Part shown: in pieces, positions 41,348-49,873 of the stretch
Layout: each line of letters begins with the position of its first letter
Numbering within the stretch: the stretch's first letter is position 1
Assembly: GCF_016862275.1 (NCBI RefSeq)
Contig: NZ_BOMQ01000088.1
Coordinates: forward strand, 1 to 64,000
Length of the DNA stretch: 64,000 nt
From: Actinoplanes nipponensis
GTDB taxonomy: Bacteria; Actinomycetota; Actinomycetes; Mycobacteriales; Micromonosporaceae
Direction of reading: 5' to 3'
The notes under the pieces: model-generated
The model's database searches: none
Seen by the model: the letters and a program-made list of their open reading frames with translations, nothing else
What the model was told of the DNA's origin: nothing
Position numbers and translations under genes: made by a program

Positions 41348-42397
41348 GTGCCGCAGACAGTCCAGATCACCTCCCCGCACCACGTCGAGATGGTCGACCA
41401 ACCCATAACGAAGCTCGGCCCCGGCCAGGTACGCGTGCGCACGAGCTACTCCGGGATCTCGGCCGGCACGGAGCTGACCGCGTACCGAGGCACCAACCCG
41501 TACCTGAACAAGTCCTGGGATCCCGCCCTGCGGCTGTTCGTCGACGACACCAGCGGCCTGAGCTATCCGGTCGCCGGGCTCGGCTACTCCGAGGTGGGCG
41601 AGGTGGTCGAGGTCGCCCCGGACGTCGCCGGCGAGCCCGGCATCCCGCCGGTCGGCGCCCAGGTGTGGGGCATCTGGGGGCACCGCGGCGAGGCCGTGCT
41701 GGCCGCCGAGAAGCTGCGCGGCTGCACGATCCCGGACGGGCTGGACCCGATCGCGGCGACCTTCGCCCGGGTCGGCGCGGTCGCGCTCAACGCGGTCCTG
41801 GCCGCCGACGTGCACCTCGGCGAGACCGTCGCCGTCTTCGGCCAGGGCGTGCTCGGGCTGCTCACGACCCGGCTGGTCCGGCTCTCCGGCGGCACGGTGG
41901 TGGCGGTCGACACCGTCCCCGGCCGGCTCGACAAGGCGCTGGAGTACGGCGCCACCGCCGTCGTCGACGCCCGCGAGGGCACGGTCGGGCCACAGCTGCG
42001 CGGGCTCACCGACGGCCGGGGCGCCGACGTGGCGATCGAGATCAGCGGCTCGTACCCGGCCCTGCACGAGGCCATCCGCGCGGTCACGGTCAACGGGCGG
42101 GTGGTCGCCGCCGGCTTCTACCAGGGCGACGGCGTCGGGCTGCGGCTCGGCGACGAGTTCCACCACAACCGGGTCCGGCTCATCTGCTCCCAGATCGGCG
42201 GGGTGCCGCCGGCGCTGGCCGAGCGGTGGGACCAGTCCCGGCTCAACCAGACCTTCCTGCGGCTGGCCGTGGAGCGCCGGATCGATCCGGCGGGGCTGGT
42301 CACCCATGTCATCCCGGCGGAAGAGGCGGCGGCCGCGTACCGCATGCTCGACCGCCGCCCGCACGAGGCCCTCCAGGTGGTGTTGAAGTTCCCGTGA
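41348..42397 (+). CDS. Zinc-type alcohol/sugar dehydrogenase
   Basis: This 349-residue medium-chain dehydrogenase has SYSGISAGTELTAYRG, with Ser-Gly-Ile-Ser-Ala-Gly-Thr in place of the catalytic-zinc Cys/Asp, and YPVAGLGYSEVGEV. The cofactor fold is VAVFGQGVLGLLTTRL. The structural zinc loop is lacking, as in the subgroup used in inositol-like and amino-sugar pathways. It is the first gene after the ROK dyad and overlaps the next gene by 4 bases. Substrate is not determinable. Confidence 0.85.
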   Translation: MPQTVQITSPHHVEMVDQPITKLGPGQVRVRTSYSGISAGTELTAYRGTNPYLNKSWDPALRLFVDDTSGLSYPVAGLGYSEVGEVVEVAPDVAGEPGIPPVGAQVWGIWGHRGEAVLAAEKLRGCTIPDGLDPIAATFARVGAVALNAVLAADVHLGETVAVFGQGVLGLLTTRLVRLSGGTVVAVDTVPGRLDKALEYGATAVVDAREGTVGPQLRGLTDGRGADVAIEISGSYPALHEAIRAVTVNGRVVAAGFYQGDGVGLRLGDEFHHNRVRLICSQIGGVPPALAERWDQSRLNQTFLRLAVERRIDPAGLVTHVIPAEEAAAAYRMLDRRPHEALQVVLKFP

Positions 42398-43212
42398 TCA
42401 AGATTTCCTGCCAGGAACAGTTGCTTCCCGGCCAGACGCTGCCGGAGAAGTTCGCGTTCGCCCGCTCCGCCGGCTACGACGGCATCGAGCTGCGCGCCCG
42501 CGGCGACTTCGCGTTCCGCGACCGCCTGCCCGAGCTGCGCCGGGCGGCGCGCGAGGGGGTGATCATGCCGTCGGTGTGCGTGGACATGGCGCACTTCCTC
42601 GGCGCCTTCGACGCCGGCCTGCGCCGCGACGCCGTCGCCCAGCTCAAGTCCCAGCTGTCGGTGATCGCCGAGGTGGGCGGCCCCGGCGCGGTGGCCTGCA
42701 CCCCGGCCGCGTGGGGCATGTTCTCGCGCCGGCTGCCGCCGTTCGAGCCGCCCCGCAGCGAGGAGGAGGACCGGGCGGTGCTGCTCGACGGCCTCGCCGA
42801 GCTGGGTCGGCACGCCGCGCGCGAGGGCGCGACGCTGGTCCTGGAGCCGCTCAACCGGTACGAGGACCACATGGTCAACCGGCTGGAGCAGGCGGTCGGG
42901 CTGGTCGCCGAGGTGGGGCTGGCCTCGGTGCGGGTGCTGGCCGACACGTACCACATGAACATCGAGGAGGACGAGCCCTCCTCGGCGCTGGTCGAGGCGG
43001 CCGCCTGGCTGGGCCACGTGCAGGTCAGCGACTCCAACCGGTTCCAGCCCGGCGCCGGGCACCTGGACTGGGCGGCGCTGCTGGGCACCCTCGACGCGGT
43101 CGGCTACGACGGCTACCTGGCGCTGGAGTGCCGGTTGCGCGGCGAGCCCGCCGCCGCCGTGGCCGCGGTGCCCGGCTTCCTGCGCCGCCACGACGTCAGT
43201 GTCCCGGTATGA
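42394..43212 (+). CDS. Sugar phosphate isomerase/epimerase (xylose-isomerase-like TIM barrel)
   Basis: This 272-residue protein begins at GTG 42394, inside the previous stop (GTGA). It has GYDGIELRARGDF, LVLEPLNRYEDHMVNR (first metal glutamate), VLADTYHMNIEED (second), HVQVSDSNRFQPGAGHLDW and YDGYLALECRL (last). The metal positions match the AP-endonuclease-2 superfamily of sugar isomerases. It may interconvert a keto sugar made by the neighbouring dehydrogenase. Confidence 0.87.
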   Translation: MIKISCQEQLLPGQTLPEKFAFARSAGYDGIELRARGDFAFRDRLPELRRAAREGVIMPSVCVDMAHFLGAFDAGLRRDAVAQLKSQLSVIAEVGGPGAVACTPAAWGMFSRRLPPFEPPRSEEEDRAVLLDGLAELGRHAAREGATLVLEPLNRYEDHMVNRLEQAVGLVAEVGLASVRVLADTYHMNIEEDEPSSALVEAAAWLGHVQVSDSNRFQPGAGHLDWAALLGTLDAVGYDGYLALECRLRGEPAAAVAAVPGFLRRHDVSVPV

Positions 43213-44531
43213 CCATGACCATGACGTCCGGCGCCGCGCAGCGCCCGGCGGTGTTCGGCGACGTGGACCGGGCGGCCCGGCGGGTGCTGGCCACGAACTG
43301 GCGGCGGTGCGCGACCGTGCCGGCCGCCGGCCTCTACCCGCACCAGTGGAGCTGGGACTCGGCCTTCATCGCCATCGGCCTGCGGCACCTGTCCCCGGTC
43401 CGCGCCCAGCGGGAGCTGGAGTCGCTGTTCGGCGCGCAGTGGCGCGACGGGCGCGTGCCGCACATCGTGTTCGACCCGCACGTCGACCCCGACGCCTACT
43501 TCCCCGGTCCGTCGTTCTGGCGTTCCGCGTCCGCGCCGGGCGCGCCCGCGGTGCCGACGTCGGGCATCGTGCAGCCGCCGGCGCACGCCCTCGCCGCCTG
43601 GCTGACCTACCGCGCCGACCCGGCGGCGGCCCGGGCGCGCGGCTTCCTGCCCCGGATCTACCCGCGGCTGGTCGCGTGGCACCGCTACCTCACGGCCCGG
43701 CGCGACCTGACCGGCGCCGGCCTGGTGGCGTTCGTGCACCCGTGGGAGTCCGGGATGGACAACAGCCCGGCCTGGGACGCCCCGCTGGCCCGGATCACGC
43801 CGGCGCCCACTGGCGACTTCACCCGCCGCGACCTGCACCACGCCGCGGCCGCCGAGCGGCCGACCGACGAGGACTACGGCCGCTACGTGCGGCTGGCCCG
43901 CGACTACCGCGACGCCGGTTACGCCGACTCGCTGCGGGTGCACGCCTTCGCGGTGGAGGACCCGCTGGGCAACGCCCTGCTGGCCGCCGGCGAGGACGCG
44001 CTCGCGGCGATGGCCACGGAGCTCGGCCGCGACCCCCGGCCGCACCTGGCCGCCGCCGAACGGCTCAGCGCCGCGCTGGTGTCCACCCTGTACGACCCGG
44101 CCGCCGGGATGTTCTTCCCGCGGGACGCGCACACCGGCGCGCTCATCCGGTCCGGTTCCGTCGGCGGCCTGCTGCCGCTGATCGTGCCGGGGCTGCCGGT
44201 GGCCGCCGCGCTGATCGCGACGGCGCGGGGCGACCGGTTCCGGCTGGGCCAGGCGTGCCCGCTGCCCTCGTACGACCTGACCGCCGCCGACCACGACCCG
44301 GGCCGCTACTGGCGCGGGCCCGGGTGGATCAACACCAGCTGGCTGTTCTGGCACGGGCTGCGGCTGCACGGCGAGACCGCGCTCGCCGACGACCTGCGGC
44401 GCCGCCTGCTGGAGCGGGTGCGCGCCGCCGGCTTCCGCGAGTACCTCGACCCGCTGACCGGGGCCGGCCACGGCGCCGACGACTTCAGCTGGACGGCGGC
44501 GCTGACCCTCGACCTGCTCCGGGCGGCGTGA
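43209..44531 (+). CDS. MGH1/GH63-like glycoside hydrolase
   Basis: This 440-residue (alpha/alpha)6-barrel protein starts at ATG 43209, overlapping the previous stop. It opens with PAAGLYPHQWSWDSAFIAIG, the hallmark of the mannosylglycerate hydrolase-like GH63 group, with HPWESGMDNSPAWD (general acid region) and RYWRGPGWINTSWLFWHGLR nearer the C-terminus. Members cleave alpha-mannosyl or alpha-glucosyl bonds; the substrate here is unknown. It has no signal peptide, so it acts inside the cell. It overlaps the debranching-enzyme gene. Confidence 0.85.
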   Translation: MTMTMTSGAAQRPAVFGDVDRAARRVLATNWRRCATVPAAGLYPHQWSWDSAFIAIGLRHLSPVRAQRELESLFGAQWRDGRVPHIVFDPHVDPDAYFPGPSFWRSASAPGAPAVPTSGIVQPPAHALAAWLTYRADPAAARARGFLPRIYPRLVAWHRYLTARRDLTGAGLVAFVHPWESGMDNSPAWDAPLARITPAPTGDFTRRDLHHAAAAERPTDEDYGRYVRLARDYRDAGYADSLRVHAFAVEDPLGNALLAAGEDALAAMATELGRDPRPHLAAAERLSAALVSTLYDPAAGMFFPRDAHTGALIRSGSVGGLLPLIVPGLPVAAALIATARGDRFRLGQACPLPSYDLTAADHDPGRYWRGPGWINTSWLFWHGLRLHGETALADDLRRRLLERVRAAGFREYLDPLTGAGHGADDFSWTAALTLDLLRAA

Positions 44532-46306
44532 CCGGACACTCGGTGGTCGCCGGCACCACCTGCCTGCTGACCACCGCGGCCGGCGCCGACGTCTCCGGCT
44601 CCACGGTGGACGGACTTTTCGTCGACGACTGCCGCCACCTGTCCCGGCTGGTGCTGCGCGTGTCCGGGGCGGACCTGCGGGTGCTGCGCAGCGATCCCGG
44701 GGTGACCACGTACGCGCCGGGGACCGCACGCCATGAGGACCCGCCGTACCTGCTGGTCCGGCGCCGGCGGGTCACGCCCGGGCGGCTCGCCGAGTCGCTG
44801 GAGCTGACCAGCTTCGCCGGCACGCCGCAGACCGTCGAGGTGGGCTACGAGGTCGCGGCCGACTTCGCCGACCAGTTCGAGCTGCGCTCGGCGCGGACCT
44901 TCGACAAGTCCGACGCCGTCCGCGACACCGCGGCCGGCCGGGACCGGCTGGTCTACTCGTACGCCCGGCGCGGGTTCGCCCGCACCACGACGGTCCGCGC
45001 CGCCCCGCCCGCCGGCCTGACCCCCGACGGCGTGCGCTGGACGGCGGTGCTGCCGCCCCGGGGAACGGTGACCCTGGAGCTGACCGTCTCGGCGTCGCCG
45101 GCCGCCGGGCCGCTGGTGGCCCGCGACGACCTGGCCCGCTGCGTCCGGCAGGGCCTGGCCGACCTGGACGCCCTGCGGATGCCCGCGCCCGGCGTGCCCG
45201 GAGCCGTCGTGCCGGCCGCCGGCGCGCCCTGGTTCCTCACCGTCTTCGGCCGCGACAGCCTGCTGACCTCGCTGTTCGCCCTGTCCCACCGGCCGGAGCT
45301 GGCGGCCGGCACGCTGCGGGTGCTGGCCGCCACCCAGGGCCGCACGGACGACGAGTCCCGGGTCGAGCAGCCGGGCAAGGTGATCCACGAGCTGCGCCAC
45401 GGGGAGCTGGCCACCACCGGCGAGGTGCCGTACGCCCGCTACTACGGCTCGGTCGACGCGACCCCGCTGTTCCTCATGCTGCTCGCCGCCCACCACGAGG
45501 TGACCGGCGACGAGGCGCCGGCCCGGTCGCTGGAGCCGGCGGCCCGCGCCGCGGTGGGCTGGATGCTGGGCCCGGGCGGCCTGGCGGCCGGCTACCTGCG
45601 CTACCGCACGGACCGGCCGGGTCTGGTGCACCACTGCTGGAAGGACTCCGCCGACTCGATCGTCTTCCGCGACGGCGCCCCGGCCGCCGGGCCGATCGCG
45701 GTCGCCGAGGCGCAGGGGTACGCCTACCGGGCGCTGCTGGGCGCCGCCCGGCTCGCCGCCCGGGTGTGGAGCGACCCGGCCTGGTCGGCGGAGCTCACCG
45801 CCGCCGCGGCCGGGCTCCGTGACCGGTTCGCCGCCGACTTCCGGCTCCCGGACGGGTTCGTGGCGCTGGCCCTCGACGGTTCCGGCGCGGCGGTCGACGC
45901 AGCGGCGTCCAACGCGGGACACGTGCTGTGGTGCGGTCTGCTCGACGACGAGTGGGCGGGCACGGTCGCCGACCGGCTGGCCGGCGACGACTTCTTCTCC
46001 GGCTGGGGCCTCCGGACACTGGCCGCGGGGCAGGTCCCGTACCACCCGCTGTCGTACCACCGGGGCGGGGTGTGGCCGCACGACACGGCGATCGCGGTGG
46101 CCGGGCTGGCCGCCGCCGGACGCCGGGCCGAGGCGGCGCGCATCGCCGACGGGCTGCTCGCCGCGGCCTCGTACGGCGACGGCCGGCTGCCCGAGGTGAT
46201 GACCGGCCTGGGGCGCGAACGGGGCGGGGGCCCGGTGCCGTACCCGCACTCGTGTTCGCCCCAGGCGTGGGCGGCCGCGGCGCCCCTGCTGCTGCTCGAC
46301 ATCTGA
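44528..46306 (+). CDS. Amylo-alpha-1,6-glucosidase / glycogen debranching-like enzyme
   Basis: This 592-residue protein starts at GTG 44528 (GTGA overlap). It has the N-terminal glycogen-debranching domain (GLFVDDCRHLSRLVLRVSGA) and the C-terminal (alpha/alpha)6 GDE domain with WFLTVFGRDSLLTSLFAL, YYGSVDATPLFLMLLAA, HHCWKDSADSIVF and SYHRGGVWPHDTAIAVAGL. It is in the same intracellular branch as actinobacterial glycosidases that clear alpha-linked oligosaccharides. It ends the four-gene coupled operon. No transporter gene is part of this operon. Confidence 0.88.
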   Translation: MTGHSVVAGTTCLLTTAAGADVSGSTVDGLFVDDCRHLSRLVLRVSGADLRVLRSDPGVTTYAPGTARHEDPPYLLVRRRRVTPGRLAESLELTSFAGTPQTVEVGYEVAADFADQFELRSARTFDKSDAVRDTAAGRDRLVYSYARRGFARTTTVRAAPPAGLTPDGVRWTAVLPPRGTVTLELTVSASPAAGPLVARDDLARCVRQGLADLDALRMPAPGVPGAVVPAAGAPWFLTVFGRDSLLTSLFALSHRPELAAGTLRVLAATQGRTDDESRVEQPGKVIHELRHGELATTGEVPYARYYGSVDATPLFLMLLAAHHEVTGDEAPARSLEPAARAAVGWMLGPGGLAAGYLRYRTDRPGLVHHCWKDSADSIVFRDGAPAAGPIAVAEAQGYAYRALLGAARLAARVWSDPAWSAELTAAAAGLRDRFAADFRLPDGFVALALDGSGAAVDAAASNAGHVLWCGLLDDEWAGTVADRLAGDDFFSGWGLRTLAAGQVPYHPLSYHRGGVWPHDTAIAVAGLAAAGRRAEAARIADGLLAAASYGDGRLPEVMTGLGRERGGGPVPYPHSCSPQAWAAAAPLLLLDI

Positions 46307-46309
46307 CCC

Positions 46310-46356
46310 TTGCGGCGGTGCTATACCGGCGTATAGTCGGCCACACGTCCGTATAG
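46310..46356 (+). promoter_or_regulatory. Promoter with overlapping TetR operator
   Basis: A -35 element TTGCGG (46310-46315) and a -10 element TATAGT (46332-46337) lie 16 bases apart, just after the debranching enzyme stop. The perfect dyad CTATAC-CGGC-GTATAG (46321-46336) overlaps the -10, and a third half-site GTATAG lies at 46351-46356. This fits autorepression by the TetR protein encoded directly downstream (GTG 46360). Confidence 0.55.
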
Positions 46357-46359
46357 GGG

Positions 46360-47019
46360 GTGGGGCTCGTGGGGCACGCGACCGGCGACGCGGCGTACGA
46401 GGACCTGACCGCCCGGGCGCGGATCCGTGACGCCGCCATCCGCCTGTTCGCCGAGCGTGGCAACGACGCCACCACGGTGCGCGACATCGCCCAGGCGGCC
46501 GGCGTCTCACCCGGCCTGCTCCGCCACCACTTCGGGTCCAAGGAAGCGCTGCGCGAGGCGTGCGACCACTACGTGCTGGACCGGATCGTGAAGATCAAGG
46601 AAGAGCTCTACGTCGAGAACAAGATGGCCAGCCCCAGCTTCCTGCCGTCGGTGCATCCGACCATCCTGCTGTCCTACAAGTACGTCACCCGGGCGCTGCT
46701 GGACGGCTCGCCCCGGGCCGCGGCGATGTTCGACGACATGGTCGCGCTCACCGAGCAGTGGCTCGGCAAGAACGCCCCCGGCGTCACCGACGACTACCGC
46801 GCGTACGCCGCCGTGCTGGTCGGCATGCAGTCCGGGATGCTCGCCATGCACGACCACGTCTCCCGGGCCCTGGGCGCCGACATCTTCACCACCGAGGGGC
46901 ACCTGCGCATGGCCGGCGCGCTGACCGACTTCTACTCCCACCCCCTGCTCGACCCCGACTACGTCGCGAAGGCCCGCGAGGCGATCACGCAACTACGGGC
47001 CGCTGCCGAAGGAGCATGA
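46360..47019 (+). CDS. TetR-family transcriptional regulator
   Basis: This 219-residue repressor has an N-terminal helix-turn-helix (RIRDAAIRLFAERGNDATTV to AGVSPGLLRHHFGSKEALRE) and a helical C-terminal domain with DFYSHPLLDPDYVAKAR. GTG 46360 gives a short N-terminal arm; ATG starts are absent nearby. It heads an operon with an ABC exporter, and a dyad overlaps its promoter. Ligand unknown, presumably an exporter substrate. Confidence 0.9.
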   Translation: MGLVGHATGDAAYEDLTARARIRDAAIRLFAERGNDATTVRDIAQAAGVSPGLLRHHFGSKEALREACDHYVLDRIVKIKEELYVENKMASPSFLPSVHPTILLSYKYVTRALLDGSPRAAAMFDDMVALTEQWLGKNAPGVTDDYRAYAAVLVGMQSGMLAMHDHVSRALGADIFTTEGHLRMAGALTDFYSHPLLDPDYVAKAREAITQLRAAAEGA

Positions 47020-47021
47020 CC

Positions 47022-47945
47022 ATGACCGAGGCGATCCACACAGCCGCACTGGTCAAGACGTTCGGGCCCACCCGCGCGCTGGACGGGCTCGATCTCGCCG
47101 TGCAGACCGGGGAGGTGCACGGCTTCCTCGGCCCCAACGGCGCCGGGAAGTCCACCACTCTGCGCATCCTGCTCGGGCTGCTGCGCGCCGACTCCGGCGC
47201 CGTCCGGCTGCTCGGCGGCGACCCGTGGCGCGACACCGCGGCGCTGCACCGCCGCCTGGCCTACGTGCCCGGCGACGTCACCCTGTGGCCGGGCCTGACC
47301 GGGGGCGAGGTCATCGACCTGCTCGGCCGGCTCCGCGGCGGGCTCGACACCCGCCGCCGCGCCGAGCTGCTGGAGCGCTTCGACCTCGACCCGAGCAAGA
47401 AGGGCCGCTCCTACTCCAAGGGCAACCGGCAGAAGGTCGCGCTGATCGCCGCGCTGGCCTCCGACGTCGAGCTGCTGCTGCTGGACGAGCCCACCTCGGG
47501 GCTGGACCCGCTGATGGAGGAGGTCTTCCGCCAGGTGATCCGCGAGGAGCAGCAGCGCGACGGCCGCACCGTGCTGCTGTCCAGCCACATCCTGGCCGAG
47601 GTCGAGGCGCTCTGCGACCGGGTCACCATCATCCGCGAGGGGCGCGCGGTCGAGACCGGCACGCTCGCCGGCCTGCGGCACCTGACCCGCACCTCGATCC
47701 AGGCCGACCTGGCCGGTCCGGCCACCGGCCTGGCGGCCCTGCCCGGCGTGCACGACCTGCGGACCCACAACGGCACCGTGCGCTTCGATGTGGACACCGC
47801 CGCGCTCGACGCGGTGCTGCGGCAGCTCACCACCGCGGGCGTCCGGAGCCTGACCAGCCAGCCGCCCACCCTCGAGGAGCTGTTCCTGCGCCACTACGAC
47901 CGGAGCCCGAACGGGGCCGGGCGCCGCCCGGAGGTGGCCCGGTGA
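47022..47945 (+). CDS. ABC exporter ATPase
   Basis: This 307-residue ATPase has GFLGPNGAGKSTTLR (Walker A), signature YSKGNRQKVALIAAL and Walker B VELLLLDEPTSGLDPLM, then VLLSSHILAEVEALCD. I chose ATG 47022 over ATG 47016 because AAGGAG ends one base before 47016 but seven bases before 47022, which is the proper spacing. The signature has SKGN rather than the common SGGQ, seen in the tetronasin/polyketide exporter branch. The gene overlaps its permease partner by 4 bases. Confidence 0.92.
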   Translation: MTEAIHTAALVKTFGPTRALDGLDLAVQTGEVHGFLGPNGAGKSTTLRILLGLLRADSGAVRLLGGDPWRDTAALHRRLAYVPGDVTLWPGLTGGEVIDLLGRLRGGLDTRRRAELLERFDLDPSKKGRSYSKGNRQKVALIAALASDVELLLLDEPTSGLDPLMEEVFRQVIREEQQRDGRTVLLSSHILAEVEALCDRVTIIREGRAVETGTLAGLRHLTRTSIQADLAGPATGLAALPGVHDLRTHNGTVRFDVDTAALDAVLRQLTTAGVRSLTSQPPTLEELFLRHYDRSPNGAGRRPEVAR

Positions 47946-49531
47946 ACGCGCTGACCGGCACCCGCACCCTGGCCCGGCTCGCCCTGCGGCTCGACCGCGT
48001 CCGGCTGACCGCGTGGATCCTCGGGCTCTCGGTGATGCCCATGGGCACCGCGGCCAACTACTTCCAGCTGTACCCGACCGAGCAGGAGCTGCGCGCGGTG
48101 AGCGGCGTGCTCACCAACCCCTCGCTCGTGGCGCTCAGCGGCCCGCTGTTCGACCTGTCGATCGGCGGCCTCACCGCGTGGAAGATCGGCGTCACCGAGT
48201 TCATCCTGGTCGCGCTGATGAGCATGCTGACCGTCGTGCGGCACACCCGCACCGAGGAGGAGACCGGCCGGCTGGAGCTGCTCGGCGCCACCGTCATCGG
48301 CCGGTACGCCCCGCTCACCGCCGCGTTGCTGGTCACCACGCTGGCGAACGTGACCATCGGCGTGCTGGCGGCGCTCGGGCTGACGGCGACCGGGCTGCCG
48401 GCCGCCGGGTCGGTCGCCTTCGGCCTGGCCACCGCGCTGGTCGGGACGCTGTTCGCCGCCGTCGCGGCGGCCGCCGCGCAGGTCACCGGGAGCGCCCGGG
48501 CGGCCACCGGCATCACCGGGGCGGTCCTCGGCGGCACCTACCTGCTGCGGGCCGTCGGCGACACCGGGCCGACCTGGCTGACCTGGCTGTCGCCGATCGG
48601 CTGGGGACTGCACGTGCGCCCGTACGGCGGCGAGCGGTGGTGGGTGGCCGCGCTGTTCCTGGTGACCGCGGCCGCCTTCACCACCGCCGGCTACGCGCTC
48701 GCCGGCCGCCGGGACGTCGGCGCCGGCCTGCTCGCCGAGCGGCCCGGGCCGGTGGCGGCGGCGCCCGGGCTGCGCAGCTCGTTCGCGCTGGCCTGGCGGC
48801 TGCACCGCGGGCTGCTGCTCGGCTGGACCCTGGGCCTGGCGGCGACCGGGGCGGTGATGGGTGGCGCGGCCGCCGGCATCGCCGACCTGACCTCGCCGAA
48901 CCAGCAACTCTCCGACGTCCTGGCCCGGATGGGCGGGCGCGCCGGGTTCACCGACGCGTTCCTCGGCGCGATCTTCGGCATCACCGGCATGGTCGCCGCC
49001 GCCTACACGGTGCAGGCGACGCTGCGGCTGCGCCACGAGGAGAGCAGCGGGCGGGTCGAGGCGCTGCTGGCCACCCGCGTCGGCCGGGTCCGCTGGGCGG
49101 CCGGCCACCTGGTGTTCGCCCTGCTGGGCACGGCGCTGCTGCTCACCGTGGCGGGGGTCGCCGGCGGGATCGCGTACGGCGCGCAGATCGGCGACGTCGG
49201 CGGGCAGGTGGGCCGGCTGCTCGGCGCCGCCCTGGTGCAGCTGCCGGCCACCTGGGTGCTGGCCGGGCTCGGCACCGCCCTGCTCGGCCTGGCCCCGCGG
49301 CTCAGCTCGCTGGCCTGGGCCGCGCTCATCGCCTGCGTGCTGATCACCGAGCTCGGCGCGTTGTTCGGGCTGAGCCAGTGGCTGCTGGACGTCACCCCGT
49401 TCGCGCACGTGCCGAAGCTGCCCGGCGCCGCGTTCACCGTGACGCCGGTGCTGTGGCTCACCGCCGTCGCGGTGGCCCTGGGCGCGGCCGGGCTCGCCGG
49501 GCTGCGCCGCCGCGACATGCCGGTGACGTGA
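47942..49531 (+). CDS. ABC exporter permease, double-unit (polyketide/tetronasin type)
   Basis: This 529-residue membrane protein has about 12 helices, as two repeated halves: RLDRVRLTAWILGLSVMP...TRTEEETGRLELLGATVIGR and WRLHRGLLLGWTLGLAATG...LRHEESSGRVEALLATRVGR. The repeated E-E-x-G-R-x-E motif after each pair of helices marks the permease family that exports polyketide antibiotics. GTG 47942 overlaps the ATPase stop. Together with the ATPase it forms a two-gene exporter under TetR control. Confidence 0.9.
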   Translation: MNALTGTRTLARLALRLDRVRLTAWILGLSVMPMGTAANYFQLYPTEQELRAVSGVLTNPSLVALSGPLFDLSIGGLTAWKIGVTEFILVALMSMLTVVRHTRTEEETGRLELLGATVIGRYAPLTAALLVTTLANVTIGVLAALGLTATGLPAAGSVAFGLATALVGTLFAAVAAAAAQVTGSARAATGITGAVLGGTYLLRAVGDTGPTWLTWLSPIGWGLHVRPYGGERWWVAALFLVTAAAFTTAGYALAGRRDVGAGLLAERPGPVAAAPGLRSSFALAWRLHRGLLLGWTLGLAATGAVMGGAAAGIADLTSPNQQLSDVLARMGGRAGFTDAFLGAIFGITGMVAAAYTVQATLRLRHEESSGRVEALLATRVGRVRWAAGHLVFALLGTALLLTVAGVAGGIAYGAQIGDVGGQVGRLLGAALVQLPATWVLAGLGTALLGLAPRLSSLAWAALIACVLITELGALFGLSQWLLDVTPFAHVPKLPGAAFTVTPVLWLTAVAVALGAAGLAGLRRRDMPVT

Positions 49532-49872
49532 CGCCCGCCGAACCGAAGCCACGGCCGGAGACGACCGACGACGGACACTTCGTCGTCATCTCCGGCCGCC
49601 GCTGGCGCGCGACCGACCCGGCCATCCCCGAGGACGTCGCCGCGGTGCTGCGCCGGGCGCTGATGGCCGCCCGGCGCGCTGTCGGCGCGGCCCTGCGCGC
49701 CGGCGAGGATCCGGCGCCGGCGCGGGCCCGGGTGCAGGCGGCCAAGGTGGCGCTCGGCGAGCGCGGCGTCCCGTGGTGGGAGCAGACGCTGGAGCAACGC
49801 CGCCGGCGCTGGGAACAGGGGCTGCGCGCAGCGGACCAGCCGCCCGGCCGGTCCGCTGCGCCGCGCCCGTGA
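49528..49872 (+). CDS. Small conserved actinobacterial protein
   Basis: This 114-residue soluble protein has a conserved central block: GHFVVISGRRWRATDPAIPE, LRRALMAARRAVGAAL, and ARVQAAKVALGERGVPWWEQ. I recall this family as a common hypothetical in high-GC actinobacteria; some database entries call it a Tol-like transporter without evidence, which I do not adopt. GTG 49528 overlaps the permease stop, so it is co-translated with the exporter. Convergent with the serine hydrolase gene, whose stop lies one base away. Confidence 0.75.
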   Translation: MTPAEPKPRPETTDDGHFVVISGRRWRATDPAIPEDVAAVLRRALMAARRAVGAALRAGEDPAPARARVQAAKVALGERGVPWWEQTLEQRRRRWEQGLRAADQPPGRSAAPRP

Positions 49873-49873
49873 T

